Shown here in pieces: positions 46,401-57,800 of a DNA stretch of 64,000 nt. The position numbers and the translations under genes are program-made. The notes under the pieces are model-generated. The model was not told the DNA's origin. It made no database searches and was given only the letters and a program-made list of their open reading frames with translations. Source of the DNA: Distichodus sexfasciatus (Eukaryota; Chordata; Actinopteri; Characiformes; Distichodontidae). The stretch lies in NCBI GenBank assembly GCA_032718565.1, contig JAVGVS010000242.1:1-64000 (forward strand), read 5' to 3'. Position 1 is the first letter of the stretch; every line of letters starts with the position of its first letter.

Positions 46401-47790
46401 AAATCTGTCCAGAGCTTTGGGTCATGCTGTGTTTCTCAAGCCTGTTCCTCAATTCTGGAATAATAGCTTTTAAAAAACCCACAAAGGACTATATAAAATC
46501 TATTGTCCTTTTATAGTTACAGCACCATCTATTGATGCTTCCTTATATGATACTGAATGCTGTCATGCCTTTACAATCATTTACAGGTTTGTTCATTTAT
46601 TTACTTCTACCTGAACAATGCTGATATACTGTATATGTATAATTAATCTGAAACATTTTCTGATTATCCATGCCTGAAAAAACCTACGTAACTTCCAATA
46701 GTGTTGTAAATATGACCAATAGGTTGATGTTGATGGCAGATTATTTTGAATCTTTGGATTTTGAATGTTAAGGAGTCCTACGTGAATTAATGATGTTTTG
46801 TAGCCAAACCTGTTGTTAGCTGCATCCAGTCTTTCCTGCAAAATTGTGCGCTGTTGCTCCACTCTTTCTGACAGTGACTCAGTGGGGTGGCTCACATGCT
46901 CACCCACAAGGCAATCTTCACACACAACGCTCTCACACATCAAACAATACAATGCAGCAACCTGTAAATGGCACAGTATAAAAACCAGAATGCAAGGTTG
47001 CTGTAAACAAATAAGATTTGCCACAGAGAGGCCATGTAAATACATTTTACTTCTGTAGTAACACCTTTCCCTATTCAAATGAAATGTGTAAACTGTGATA
47101 TACTCATGTATCTACCTAACAATAAGGCACACACTTTCTAAAGGGTAAAATTAACTAGAAGGTAGAAGTCATCAAAGCAGTAGAATTTTGATAGGCAGGT
47201 TAATATATGGAAGACTGAACAATGTTTCAATGTTTAGATCAATGTGCTCATTTGGATTTGCTGCAGTGCCAGTACTTTAAAAATAGTTTTTTGTCTTTCT
47301 ACTGGTAGATTTCAATAGCTGTTTTTGTATCTGTATCTCTTATCTTTTAATAGCAGAATGTCATGCTTGATGAGACCTTTCCAACTGCTTTGCATTGCAG
47401 AAAGTGTTTTAATGCTTAGATCACCAAGACAGGTGAGTCGTGATCTTGTGGTACGATGCTCATCTAAGGAACGAGAGGCTGTAGGTTCTACTGCCAGCAC
47501 TACCATCTTTGTGCCCCTGAGCAAGACCCTGAACTCCAAGGGAGCATCTACTAAATTCTATGAAGGTAAGAGTTGGCGGGTTTAGTCATGTCTGGCTCTG
47601 CCAAAAACAGAAGATAAAAAGAAAGATGACAGTTACTTATAACACTGTAGGTGAACTGCTCTTACTTTTCCTTTGTGTTGAGGACAAGCTTCTTCCGTTC
47701 CCTTGCCAGGTACAGCCTCTAATACGGTACATTCCTCACTGCTGCTGTCAGGAGAACCTTGCTGTGCCTCCATGTGGTTGGAGGAGGGAA
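40477..47790 (-). CDS. trim2: TRIM2-like protein: B-box, coiled coil, filamin and NHL domains; RING exon not found
   Basis: Exons (descending): 47790-47666, 46961-46810, 46025-45845, 44539-43777, 43592-43492, 43029-42862, 41556-41388, 41295-41225, 40961-40821 and 40629-40477 (TGA). All phases agree. The B-box 2 has CPQH, CLMC, CEDC and HVSH. A coiled coil follows (KSVLLMELEV). The 763-nt exon carries the filamin-type domain (GEILDHKNGTYELLYTLHKE, DQHIKGSPFRLKV) and a basic linker. The last six exons encode the NHL propeller, ending ADSGNHCFKVYRYLQ as in TRIM2 (TRIM3 differs at two of these residues). TRIM2 is a neuronal E3 ligase. From the in-frame ATG at 47773 the protein would be 668 residues against 744 in human, and the missing part is the RING. 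The first exon begins in phase 1, so an upstream coding exon is implied or was lost. Fish have trim2 paralogues, and which one this is cannot be decided. Confidence 0.9.
42607..42840 (+). repeat. tRNA-derived SINE, family A, best copy in the window
   Basis: The head reads like a tRNA: an A-box-like TGGTCGTGTAATGGTTAGG and a B-box-like CCGTTTGAATCCCGG about 40 nt further on. The body is GTGCTGTCCCCACACACTGC and GGTCACATTTTGTTGTGG, and the tail GTGGTGTGTTCTCAATGGCA. It ends about 20 nt from the donor of the trim2 exon 43029-42862. Confidence 0.75.
44630..44730 (-). repeat. SINE family A, tail fragment
   Basis: TTATTTGTCATTGTGAACAC followed by ACAGCACAGCACACAG and AATGTGACCTTTGCATTC. The tRNA head is missing. 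Confidence 0.55.
45190..45375. repeat. Teleost GGCATTTAG..GACGCTCTTATCC-type repeat
   Basis: TTAGCAGACGCTCTTATTCC, AGTGACTTCCATTT and GGTAGTGCTGGAGGTAGGAT match the copy at 35,955-36,150. It sits in trim2 intron DNA. Confidence 0.55.
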
Positions 47791-49084
47791 CTACACAGAC
47801 AAACACAGCAAACACAAGCCAAAAATGGAAATTCTGAAACAGAGAACAGAATTTTCATTGTTGTTGTTTTTGCAGTGCCTCATTGCCTGCATATGATTAC
47901 TAGACCACTTCTACAAACATGCTGGTGGAATGTTTATATCTCAAAGGCTTTTTGATGAAGAGCCTAATTAACGGGTGAATTTGGTGTTTTATTTATTATT
48001 TCTGAAATAAAATGCACACCGAACATGTATTCATGAAAATTAGACTATCCAAGTACATTACAGATAGCTTCTTTCACAAATTGGAATGAATCTTCTTCTT
48101 CTGCATGAAGCTGAAGAGTCCTGGCTACTTTTTAAATGAATTTTTCATTTGTGTTGCATTTCATACTTATGTTACATAAGTAACATGTGTTACCTGTAAC
48201 ATTTACCTGTGTTATTTCACAACCTCTCATAATTTTAAAATATTTTTTAAATTATTTTTTTCTTTCCTTAATCATGTAAAAAATTAAATAAATATTATTT
48301 GAAATGAAATAAAGAGACATTTCATTAATGAGCCATACAGTATTTAATAAAGTGAACGTGAAAATGTGTTTCTCACCTGTAGAATGTCAAGCAGAGAGAG
48401 AGGTTGTTTGCACAGATTTGTGCAGTGAACAGATACCGGGAAATAAATAATTATACAGTCTGCTGGAAACACTGCGTTGCAGAGTGGAATATGCCCTCAC
48501 CTTACACTGGGCACTGTAAAGAAGGAAAAAATAAATGAGCACCACACAGAATATTGTTTCTTAAGCGATATTTAAAACTCATGCCAGCAGCCACTTCCCT
48601 ATCCAAGTCATTCCTCTGTACTACATGATGAAAATAAGACAAGGAGTTACAGTTTCACCAAGAAGTCAAGTTTGCAGTTAACCTCACTTTTTGTTATTTT
48701 CTATGTTACTTATTTACATCTTACTTATAAGATGTATTACTTAGAAATAAGTTCTACTATGATTAAACCACATTATTTTATTGATTATAACTTCCATATT
48801 AACTACAGTATGCAGATAAAAGTACAGAGACAGGTCTCTTCATCTTTGAATTCTGGTGTTTCTCATTCAGATTCTTTGCCACTCTTATAAAAACAAGCTG
48901 TATTTACAAACAACATATGTGAAAAAAAAGATCTGCGTATCTGAAGAGCTCAGTGAAGTACCATCATACAATGCCACCTTGTGGAAGTGTTCAGGAACCA
49001 AGTGGAAGTGTTCAGGAACAGCAGAAACTCAGACTCAGAAATGAAGCAACAATCAACATGATGCAGCAGAGCAGAGTTGAGGAG

Positions 49085-49700
49085 AGCTGTTTTAAAGCCT
49101 CAGTACAAAAAAACATGCGCAAAGAGCTTCATGAATTTCCATGGCCAAGCAGCTGCACACAAGCCTCACATCACCATGGGCAATATCAAGTATCAATGGA
49201 GTGGTGTAAAGCACACCGCCACTGGACTCTGAAGCAGTGAAACCATGTTTTGTGGAGTGAAGAATTACTCTTCTTTGTTTGCCAGTCTGACGACAGATGC
49301 CAGGAGAGCGTAACATGACTTTCGGCATTGTGCCAACTGTAATGTTTGGTGACAGAGGGATAGTGGTATGTTTTTATTACATGGGTAGGTTTGGCTCCTT
49401 AGTTCCACTGAAAGAGAAATCCACGTACATTACCAAGACATTTTGGACAATTCCACGCATCCAACAGCTTGGGGAAGGCCCTCTTCTGTTCCAGCATTGC
49501 TGTACCGCAGTGCTCAAGCGCAAAGGTCCAAATAGACATGATTAGGTGAGTCTGGTGTTAAGTAACTTGACTGGCCTGCACAAAACCCTGACCTCAATCC
49601 ATCCAACATATTTTGGATGAACTAGAACTAGACCTTTAGTGCCTGACTAGTGGATGAACTAGAACTAGACCTTTAGTGCCTGACTTCACAAATGGTTTTC
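49085..49700 (+). mobile_element. Tc1-like transposon remnant
   Basis: Degraded blocks read like Tc1: CCAGCATTGCTGTACCGCAG (the catalytic aspartate region) and GGCCTGCACAAAACCCTGAC with TTTTGGATGAACTAGA (the ...SPDL..LWDEL region). About 40 bp is duplicated near 49,615-49,685 (GGATGAACTAGAACTAGACC). No frame is intact. Confidence 0.6.
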
Positions 49701-50489
49701 TGGAGGAATAGGCAATAAATCCCCCCCACACACACACTACACAACATTAGATAAAGCCCAGAAGAGTAGAAACGGCAAACTGGTATAGCTGCAAAGGGGG
49801 ACCAACTCTGTACTGATGCCTGTGTAATGGCGAGGTGTCCCAGCGCTAAGCGAGCAAGCACATGAAGGGTCGTGAAAGACAGTGTTACAGACAGTGACAG
49901 CAAAGATGTTAGTCTGTGCCTTTCTTCTTCTTCACAGAACAGTATTCTGCTGATGCAAGAGCCTAATCAGTCTCTCTGTCTTTCATTTGCACTGACTCTG
50001 AATCTTGTTCACACTCACACAAACACACACAAAACCACAGCTTGCTTACACTAAACATCACTAAAATCATTGTAGAATATGGTAGATATAGGAGTTTGTT
50101 CAAATGTGCTGAAGCAATCCAGATGGAGGCTCCAGGAGTTCATCAATAATTTAAGTGCAGTCAAGACCCTTTTTGACCCAGATGTAGTGCCCATATGGGA
50201 CTTGTTGTGTTACCACACACATACAGTATATAGAGACAGACAGACACAAAGCCAGACAGCCAGACACAAAGAGACATTTACTTAAATGACAGAAAGATCT
50301 GTATGGTTGAGATTAAACATGAGTAAAATCTCCAGAAAATTCTGTATGCTCCAGAGAAAAAAAAATGTTTTTGCAGTCTTTCCTGTTTATATGTGGGATG
50401 GTAATTAGTTGAATGAGATGCGTCTCAAAAACATACACCTTCTGAACTCACCTTCTGAATTCAAATTGATGTTCATCTCTATATGTTTT

Positions 50490-50835
50490 GACACATTCAT
50501 TCATTACCCTAACTGCTTAATCCCTGTCGGGGTCGTGGGAACTCGAGCCTATCCCGGGACTACGGGCACAAGGTGGGAATCAACCCTGGCCGTGTGCCAA
50601 CACGCCGCAGCGCACACACGCACATAACCACACTCTCAGTCACACCTTACAGGGCCAATTTAGATTTACCAATCAACATATAGTGCATGCTTTTGGACTG
50701 ATTGTAGAAACCAGAGAAAACCCACGCAAACATGAGAGCATGCAAACTCCACTGCTACGGCCGACCTGAGGATCGAAACCAGGACCTTCTCGCTGTGAGG
50801 CGGCAGTGCTAACCACTGCGTCACCGTGCTGCCCG
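50490..50835 (-). repeat. SINE family B, full reverse copy
   Basis: It runs from ATTCATTACCCTAACTGCTT through GTGTGCCAACACGCCGCAG to the reversed tRNA-like head (GGATCGAAACCAGGACCTTC, GCTAACCACTGCGTCACCGT). Confidence 0.65.
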
Positions 50836-50839
50836 TGTT

Positions 50840-52150
50840 TTGACACATTGGCTTATAAATCTTGAATGGAAATTTTTATGTTTGTGATAGTTATCTAACA
50901 GTGTCGACATTTCTCAATGATCATGTTGCACAGAACGTCTGTTAATAGAACAGTTTATTTAGGAAAGGTAAAGTGCAACCCGTTCGATAAATTAAGATTA
51001 ATACTGTTTAAAAACCAGACAGAGGATTTAGTCTCTGGTAATGACTAAGTGCCCTCCAATAATGCAAAGAAATGTCATGACTGGGTGTTAGATCGTCAGT
51101 GTGAGGTTTTAAAATTCTCTTAAAATTTGTTAAAGAGAAAACATCATTATACCAGCCTTAACAGAAGACAGACAAATTCAAATGAGACTACTGTGTGGCC
51201 ACTAGTGAGAGAGGCCTATTGATGTAGGTGGTAGTTTTGTTGAAGCTGAATGCCTCTTGGGGATGAAGCCATGCACATGATCGCCTCACATGAGCACCTC
51301 AGCGCAGTATGTTAGCTTTCGCTTTAGCCTTCCGGCTAGCGGTGGTAACAAGGCATAAACAAAAATATCACTGGTCAGCACCAAGCTCAATATATTAATA
51401 CACAAATCACCATTAGACAATCCACTGATATTCCAGGCTTATAGTGTTGATCTATAAAGAGGTTCTGAATGTGTTTAATCAGGCAAATGTACTTTAACTC
51501 TATTCACGGTTCACAATTAAACTAATGGCAGGAAGGCAACAAGCACTAACTGTAAAAGACTTGATTAAATCAGTGGTGCTCCTTCATCAGCTGATGTCAC
51601 TGAAAAAGGTGTCTTTGTTTTTAAATGTGTAACTTTTTATATATTTGTATAGAGGCCTTTTGCTTTAATGTAGCTATCAGGAATTCAGCTTTACATTTAT
51701 AAGGCTTTTGAAGTTACATCTGATGAGTCAGTAGTCAAAAATTAAACTATTGCAATATTGAAAGTAAACACAAACAGTAACACTAGAACTGACTTTTTTT
51801 TGCCACTTTTTGTCTTGTGAATGTAGAGTTTATGAGGATAACTAAATTGAGGGCATTGATTTGAGGCCCCCTCTTTCCTCCTAATAAGTACAAAGATAAT
51901 CTCTCTACTACTATTGAAATGCATCAGCAATGAGACAAACCAATAAAAATGGCAGCTGATAGCTAACAACATCATCATTTTCAGTGACGTTGTGACCTAA
52001 CATTCACAAGCTGAATGTGGATGCGCCAAACTGTGTATTGCGTTATGCCTCATGTCACACTCCATATGTTAGTTACAAGAGAGGCTGTTGCTGTACACAT
52101 TGTCTGACATATTAGGGTGCTGTCCCACACCCTACACTGTCCCTAATTTA
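50840..52150. other. Intergenic stretch, nothing recognised
   Basis: AT-rich DNA with only short open frames. I looked on the minus strand for a trim2 RING exon (CxxC ... LPCLHTFC-like) and found none. Confidence 0.4.
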
Positions 52151-52389
52151 GATCTCAAATTCAGTACCTTCACTTCAAGTCAATGTACGAGCATCCATCG
52201 CCTCATACCCACTCCCTCCTCCTCCTCCTTCTCCCATCCCTCCCCCACACTTGCTTCCCTGGGCAACACAGTGCGTCGGCATAGCACAGATGCTGCTGTA
52301 TCCTTCTCCGGCCCTTTTTCCACCCCGACCCTTTCCTCCTCTTTTTCTCTGTGCGTGTGTGTGGGACCTTACCTTTTCCCCATTGCTGT

Positions 52390-52600
52390 TTTGTTGCAAA
52401 GATGCAAGGGATGCAGGCTGTTTTGATGCAAAGACGTAGAAGATGCTCGCTACCTCCTTCCTCAGTCTGTGTTCCATTTCCCTGGGAGGAGGGGTGGACG
52501 GACGCCTGTTTTCGCAGCCTGCCTTGCTTCCTCGCTCCTCTCTCCCTCCCTTCCTCCCTCCCTCCCTACGCACTACAGAGACAGAAGCAGATCACACAAA
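52390..52600 (-). promoter_or_regulatory. Possible upstream exon or promoter region of trim2
   Basis: On the minus strand a purine-rich tract leads into an ATG (MEHRLRKEVASIFYVFASKQ...) that ends in a strong donor, GAAAAG|GTAAGG. It sits 4.6 kb upstream of the first certain trim2 exon and beside pyrimidine/purine-skewed DNA as seen near promoters. Its phase (0) does not match the phase-1 start of the exon at 47790, so a coding link would need another exon. It may be a 5' UTR exon or chance. Confidence 0.25.
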
Positions 52601-52689
52601 CAGAGACACCAGCATACTGATGGGGGTGGAGACTTTCTCCAGACTAGAGCCAAGTGAGCCAATCAGAGGCTGTGGAATCCAGATTCCCG

Positions 52690-52693
52690 TTAA

Positions 52694-52734
<41 letters not shown>

Positions 52735-52800
52735 TATGTGTATGTGTGTGTCTGTGTCTGTGCGTATGTGTGTGAGAGAGAGTGTGTCTGTGTTCTCTGT
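52690..52800. repeat. TG/CA microsatellite
   Basis: An uninterrupted TG run of about 36 bp from 52,696, continuing as imperfect TGTGTA/TGTC units. It creates spurious frames on both strands. Confidence 0.95.
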
Positions 52801-52899
52801 CTTCCTTGCTCCCCATCCGCTGCCTCCATTCCGTGTATGCTTTTCCCGACAACCTTATCAGCCAGCCTCAAAAATATGCTGAGTAAAAACTGGGCTAAA

Positions 52900-54540
52900 A
52901 GACAAATGTGTAAATTGGTGTGATGAAATGAGAGATGTGGATCATGGCACCTAGGCTGACAATATTCATAGCAAATGTTCTAAATATCTGTATAAAGAAT
53001 AAGATTTCTAGCTATTATTGTGCACATTATGTGTGCAAAATATTCATTCTTCAACCTGGCTTGATAGTTGCAAGGCATCAGTAATATAAAAACTAAAAAG
53101 GACTGTCAGGCACATTAGCAGAAATGATACAAAAGTGTCTGGATTATTGTATCTACAGTAAAGGCTGATTACAACAGTTTATTTGCACATTTAATAGTGT
53201 CTTTTACATATGAGATTAATTTTGCAAGATTTCTGCAAATGACATGTTTCAGGTGTCTCATTAATGTCTCTGTTAATCTCTAAGTAAAATGTATAGGCTA
53301 TTTGCACATAACAGCTAAAACAGGCTGTTTAAAGAGAATCTTTGGTGAATTAAAATATCAATCTTTATTTAACTTTGCAATTATTAGAAAACTTACATTT
53401 TTTTAACTATGGATTTGAACTAAAGTAAACTGAAAGAACAAAAACAGACAAAGAGACAGAAAGAATAACTAAGGTTTGATGTAGTTATATTTTACTACAA
53501 TTAAGTTATATTTAATGTCCTTGTCCAAAGACAAGATGTGGACAAAACAGGCTGCAGTTTCAGTCCCCCTCATGTCTAATATAGTAGTAATTTAGTCATC
53601 AACTTTGCTTTGCTTTGCTTGTTTTTTGTCCATTAAACAAATCTAATTGTCCTTGTTATAATTGTTTGCCACTTTCTGTGCATTTTTTGTAGAAGACCAT
53701 GCTATAATTAACCCTCTCTGTGTTCAGTAAACTCCCTCTTGATACGGAGCTTCTGCCTCCAATCTTTAGCATGTTTAGCATTGTTCTACCGGAGAATATC
53801 CCAGTTACAACATTGTATCAAGTAAACTGGGGCTGATGTGTGGAGCAGCCTGGTACCGTCCCTGGCTTCTGTCCTTTCGTCTCTGTCCAACTGGTGGACA
53901 ATGCACAAAGGACACATTCAGTGGAGTCAAGCATAGCAGTATTATCATTTTCCACAGCAAAGCCCATTTGGGACAGCAAGAACTTCTGGACAAAATATAT
54001 TCACACTGATAAAGATGATAACATGGAAATGTTGGCTTGAATTTTGATTTTGGAGATTTGAGCTATTTATTTTGGTTCAAGTGGATGAAGGAGCTTACAT
54101 TATCTACTGATCATATTTTGCTTGGAGACTAAATTCAGTAAAAACGCAGACAAACCATTGATTTATTGGCTTTATTGGAGATTAGGAGGATGCAAAGCAA
54201 TGAATAACAATGTCATAATGTACGCTCAAATCCTGATCCATCCCAGCTCCTTAACTATTGAGCTTGTACTATCAATGAACCCTGAAGCAAGACCCATAAT
54301 TTTAAGTTACTTCTGGGTGAAATGCAAAGTTGAAAGCTGTCTACTGCTGCATAGCCCTTTTTCTGCATGATAATTAAACTGGTTAATTCTTAAAGCAATT
54401 TTTAGAGGGAATACTACATTGCCAAGTAGTACATGAAATAAACTGAATGAGAGATATAATGTATCAGATTAATCAGACACCTCAGACACCGAATTTAAAT
54501 TTAAAATTAGAGAACTGGGAAATAAAATCGGGAATAGTTT
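52900..54540. other. Intergenic stretch, no gene seen
   Basis: AT-rich DNA between the TG repeat and the SINE before the lectin gene. The open frames at about 53,800-54,040 and 54,120-54,370 have no recognisable domain or splice context. Confidence 0.4.
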
Positions 54541-54542
54541 CT

Positions 54543-54780
54543 ATTCATTCATTCATTCATTATCTGAACCGCTTAATCCCAACCAGGGTCACGGGGGACC
54601 AGGGCCTATCCCAGGAATTTACGGCCCAAGGCAGGGACCAACCCTCGGCAGGCGCCAACACACCGCAGGGCACACACACTCATACAATCACTCTTACATT
54701 CACACCTTACGGGGCCAATTTAGAGTCACCAATTAACCCTTATTGCATGCTTTTATACTGTGGCAAGAAACCAGAGCATT
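54543..54780 (-). repeat. SINE family B, truncated copy
   Basis: An ATTC repeat, then ATTATCTGAACCGCTTAATC, CGGCAGGCGCCAACACACC and CACACCTTACGGGGCCAATT. It stops at CAAGAAACCAGAG, before the tRNA-like head, about 50 bp below the lectin stop codon. Confidence 0.6.
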
Positions 54781-54831
54781 AAATGCGAATAAAAGAAAAA
54801 CGTAATGTGCGTAGATCAAAAAATGTATGGA

Positions 54832-57800
54832 TTATTCTTGCTGAAAGGGAAGAATATTAATCCTTGCTGCCTTTTGACACACCGAGTATTTTTTAATATG
54901 ACAGCGGTGATCATTCCAGAGGACTTCAGCTGTTGAATTAATGAGCATAGACAGAAATACTATTAGAAATAATATCAACATTAAAAATTAGAAATAATAT
55001 TAAGTCAAGGATCTTCAAGAAAGAATTATCTAGAAATCGTACATTTTTACATTTGATCTAAATGTGTGGTGTGTAGAATGTAAGAGATGTAATCAATATG
55101 TGATGTGTTTACCTCCATAGTTCATTTCCACACATGCCTCAGCATAGTCACCGTTGTTTGGCTCACCAGAAATCCATGCACTGAAATCAAACAGGGAGCC
55201 ATCGCTCCACAACCAAATAAATTCCTGGAAAGGGACAGACAATGGAACATCAAAGTCAAAGTCAAAGTAAACTTTGTTGTCATCTCTGCTATATAGTGTA
55301 CAAGCATACAGAGAGACGAGAAGACGTGGCTTCAGTTTTAATAGTGCAAAGAACAAAGAACAAATAAGGCACATAGAATAAGCAATATATAAATAGAATA
55401 TAAAATATACACTTTAAACTAGAAATAGAAAGAGAGACAATTAGGATGCAGTACTCAGCCTACAACTGTGGTCTTAGAGTTGTCTTTTACAATGAATGTG
55501 CATGAGATCTGTGACAGTTTCAATATGAAAAATTCTATACAGTCTACATGAAATAATACAGTATCTTTTATAGAGTCTCAGCTAACATTCAAGTCGGATA
55601 TAGTATGTGCAGATATTGTAACAGCAATGGAGAACTACAGTCTGTGCAATACTTTGTGAAGATATCAGTCAGTGGGAAAATGGGCGGCAATGTTCAATAG
55701 TGCAAATATGTAGCAACAGTTTGGAAGAGGATTACAATTTTGATCGTCTGGCATTAAACGTATGCCAAATCAGCAGCAGCTGTCTTGAGAGCAATACTGT
55801 ACCGTGATAGAAGCGCTTTGCATTTAGGCCCAAAAGTTCAACTTTGGTCTCGTCTGACCAGAGCACCTTCTTTCACATGTTTGCTGTGTCGCCTACATGG
55901 CTCTTGGCAAACTGCAAACAGGACCTTTTATGTCTTTCTGTCAACAGTGGCTTTCTTCTTGCCACTCTTCCATATAGGCCAGATTTGTGGAGTACAAGAC
56001 TTATAGTTGTCCTGTGGACAGATTCTCCCACCTGAGCTGTGGATTTCTGCAGCTCCTCCAGAGTGACCATGGGCCTCTTGGAAGCTTCTGTGACCAGTGC
56101 TCTCCTTGCTCGGTCTGTCAGTTAAGGTGGACGGCCATGTCTTGGTAGGTTTGCAGTTGTAGCATACTTTTTCCATTTTTGGATGATGGATTGAACAGTG
56201 CTCCTTGAGATGTTCAAAGCTTGGGATATTTCTTTGATAACCTAACCCTGCTTTAAACCTATCTACAACTTTATCCCTGACCTGTCTGGTGAGTTCCTTG
56301 GTCTTCATGATGCTGTTTGTTCACTAATGTTCTCTAACAAACCACTGAGGCCGTCACAGAACAGGTGTATTTATAATGAGACTAAATTACACACAGGTGA
56401 ACTAATTAGGTGACTTCTGAAGGCAATTGATTGCACTGGATTTTATTTAGGGGTATCAGAGTACAGGGGGCTGAATACAAATGCACACCACACTTTTCAG
56501 ATTTTTATTTGCTTAAAATTCTGAAAACCATGTATCATTTTCATACCACTTCACAATTATGTGCTACTTTGTGTTGGTCTATCACAGAAAATCTCAATGA
56601 AAAACATTTAAGTTTGTGGTTGTAAGGTGTCAAAATGTGTAAAAGTTCAAGGGGTATGAATACTTTTTCAAGGCACTGTACTTACACCTTGCAATTACAT
56701 TTGCAAAGATTTAAGCCTTGTTATATAAAAAGCAACACTAGATGGAGCTGTAATTATATAAAACTGAACTTTTCACATTTGTTGATTTGTTGTTAATGGT
56801 TAGCGTTGATAAAATGAAATTCATTGATCAAATAAACGTCAGTCATTGGTCTTTATATTAATCTATATATTGATATTTTATGTCATCCACAATAACAAAC
56901 TAACCTTTCTGAGAGTCACACTAGTGTGATTCACCGACTCATATTTTTTTATACTGCTTTTAGCACAGATGCTCAATGGGATTTAGGTCTGGACTTTGAC
57001 TGGGCCATTCTAACATATGAATATTCTTTGATCTAAACAATTCCATTGTAGCTCTTGCTGTATGTTTAGGGTCATTACTGCTTAAAAATGCTTGTTTTCC
57101 TAACCTATCAATGGCTATAATGTGGTATGTGTTAATGATTATTTCGTTTCAGTTTAAACACTAAGTAAATGTGGTTAAACAGTTGACATTCTATGTTCAA
57201 TAATCTCTTATTTTAAGACTAACTGGATACTAGCTTTTGTTGATTAAAAACTGATGATTAACTACAGTGTAAGCTAAGGGAATGGCCCATTTTTGTGGAA
57301 AAATGTGTTCAGTAAAGATGATTACCAACCTGAGGAGCATCATAACCGCCTATCCAGGTACGAGAGTAGACGCCAGTGCTGCTTTTTGACAATCTCTTAA
57401 GAAACTGATGTGTCTGCATACTGTGTACTGAAGCAAGGTTTCCACCCAAGGACAGACAATGTTGCTTAAAACAGAGGGGAAAAAACATCCAAGTTGTTTT
57501 AATGAAAGATTTAGATTTAGATTTCTCTTCTTCCCTTACAAAATAAATATTTGCGGCAAACGTGTGGATAATTTATAGCGAACAGTGGAGTTTGCCAGAA
57601 TATGTTGCCACAAGTTTGCCATGGTCAGCCACTAGTTGCAAAGTTCTGGCGACAATGACAAATTGCTACTAATGGCAAATGTACAGCTCCAGGGTAAATA
57701 AATAAGAGACCACATCACTTTATTTCTGACTCATTGTTTTTACAGTTTGTGGCTGTGTGTCAGTGTAAAATATACAAGTTAATGTGCTTTTATAACTTTA

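Noticed and set aside
47312..47539. 75-residue minus-strand frame in a trim2 intron, considered as a RING exon
   Set aside because: It contains no RING cysteine pattern, and the plus strand reads as a degraded tRNA-like repeat.
48370..48505. Possible trim2 upstream exon on the minus strand ending ...LLDILQ before GTGAG, resembling the LMDVLQ that follows the RING in TRIM2
   Set aside because: Its phase at the donor (0) does not fit the phase-1 start of the exon at 47790; the frame that would fit contains a TGA; and the upstream sequence lacks any RING cysteines.
48488..48517. 13-nt segment between an excellent acceptor (CTTCTTTACAG) and donor (GTGAGG) on the minus strand, a microexon candidate
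   Set aside because: Joined in phase 0 it reads into TAA, and no partner exon is known. Splice-site lookalikes are common by chance.
52443..52775. Long frames over the TG repeat on both strands
   Set aside because: They arise from the dinucleotide repeat and the pyrimidine-rich tract, not from coding sequence.
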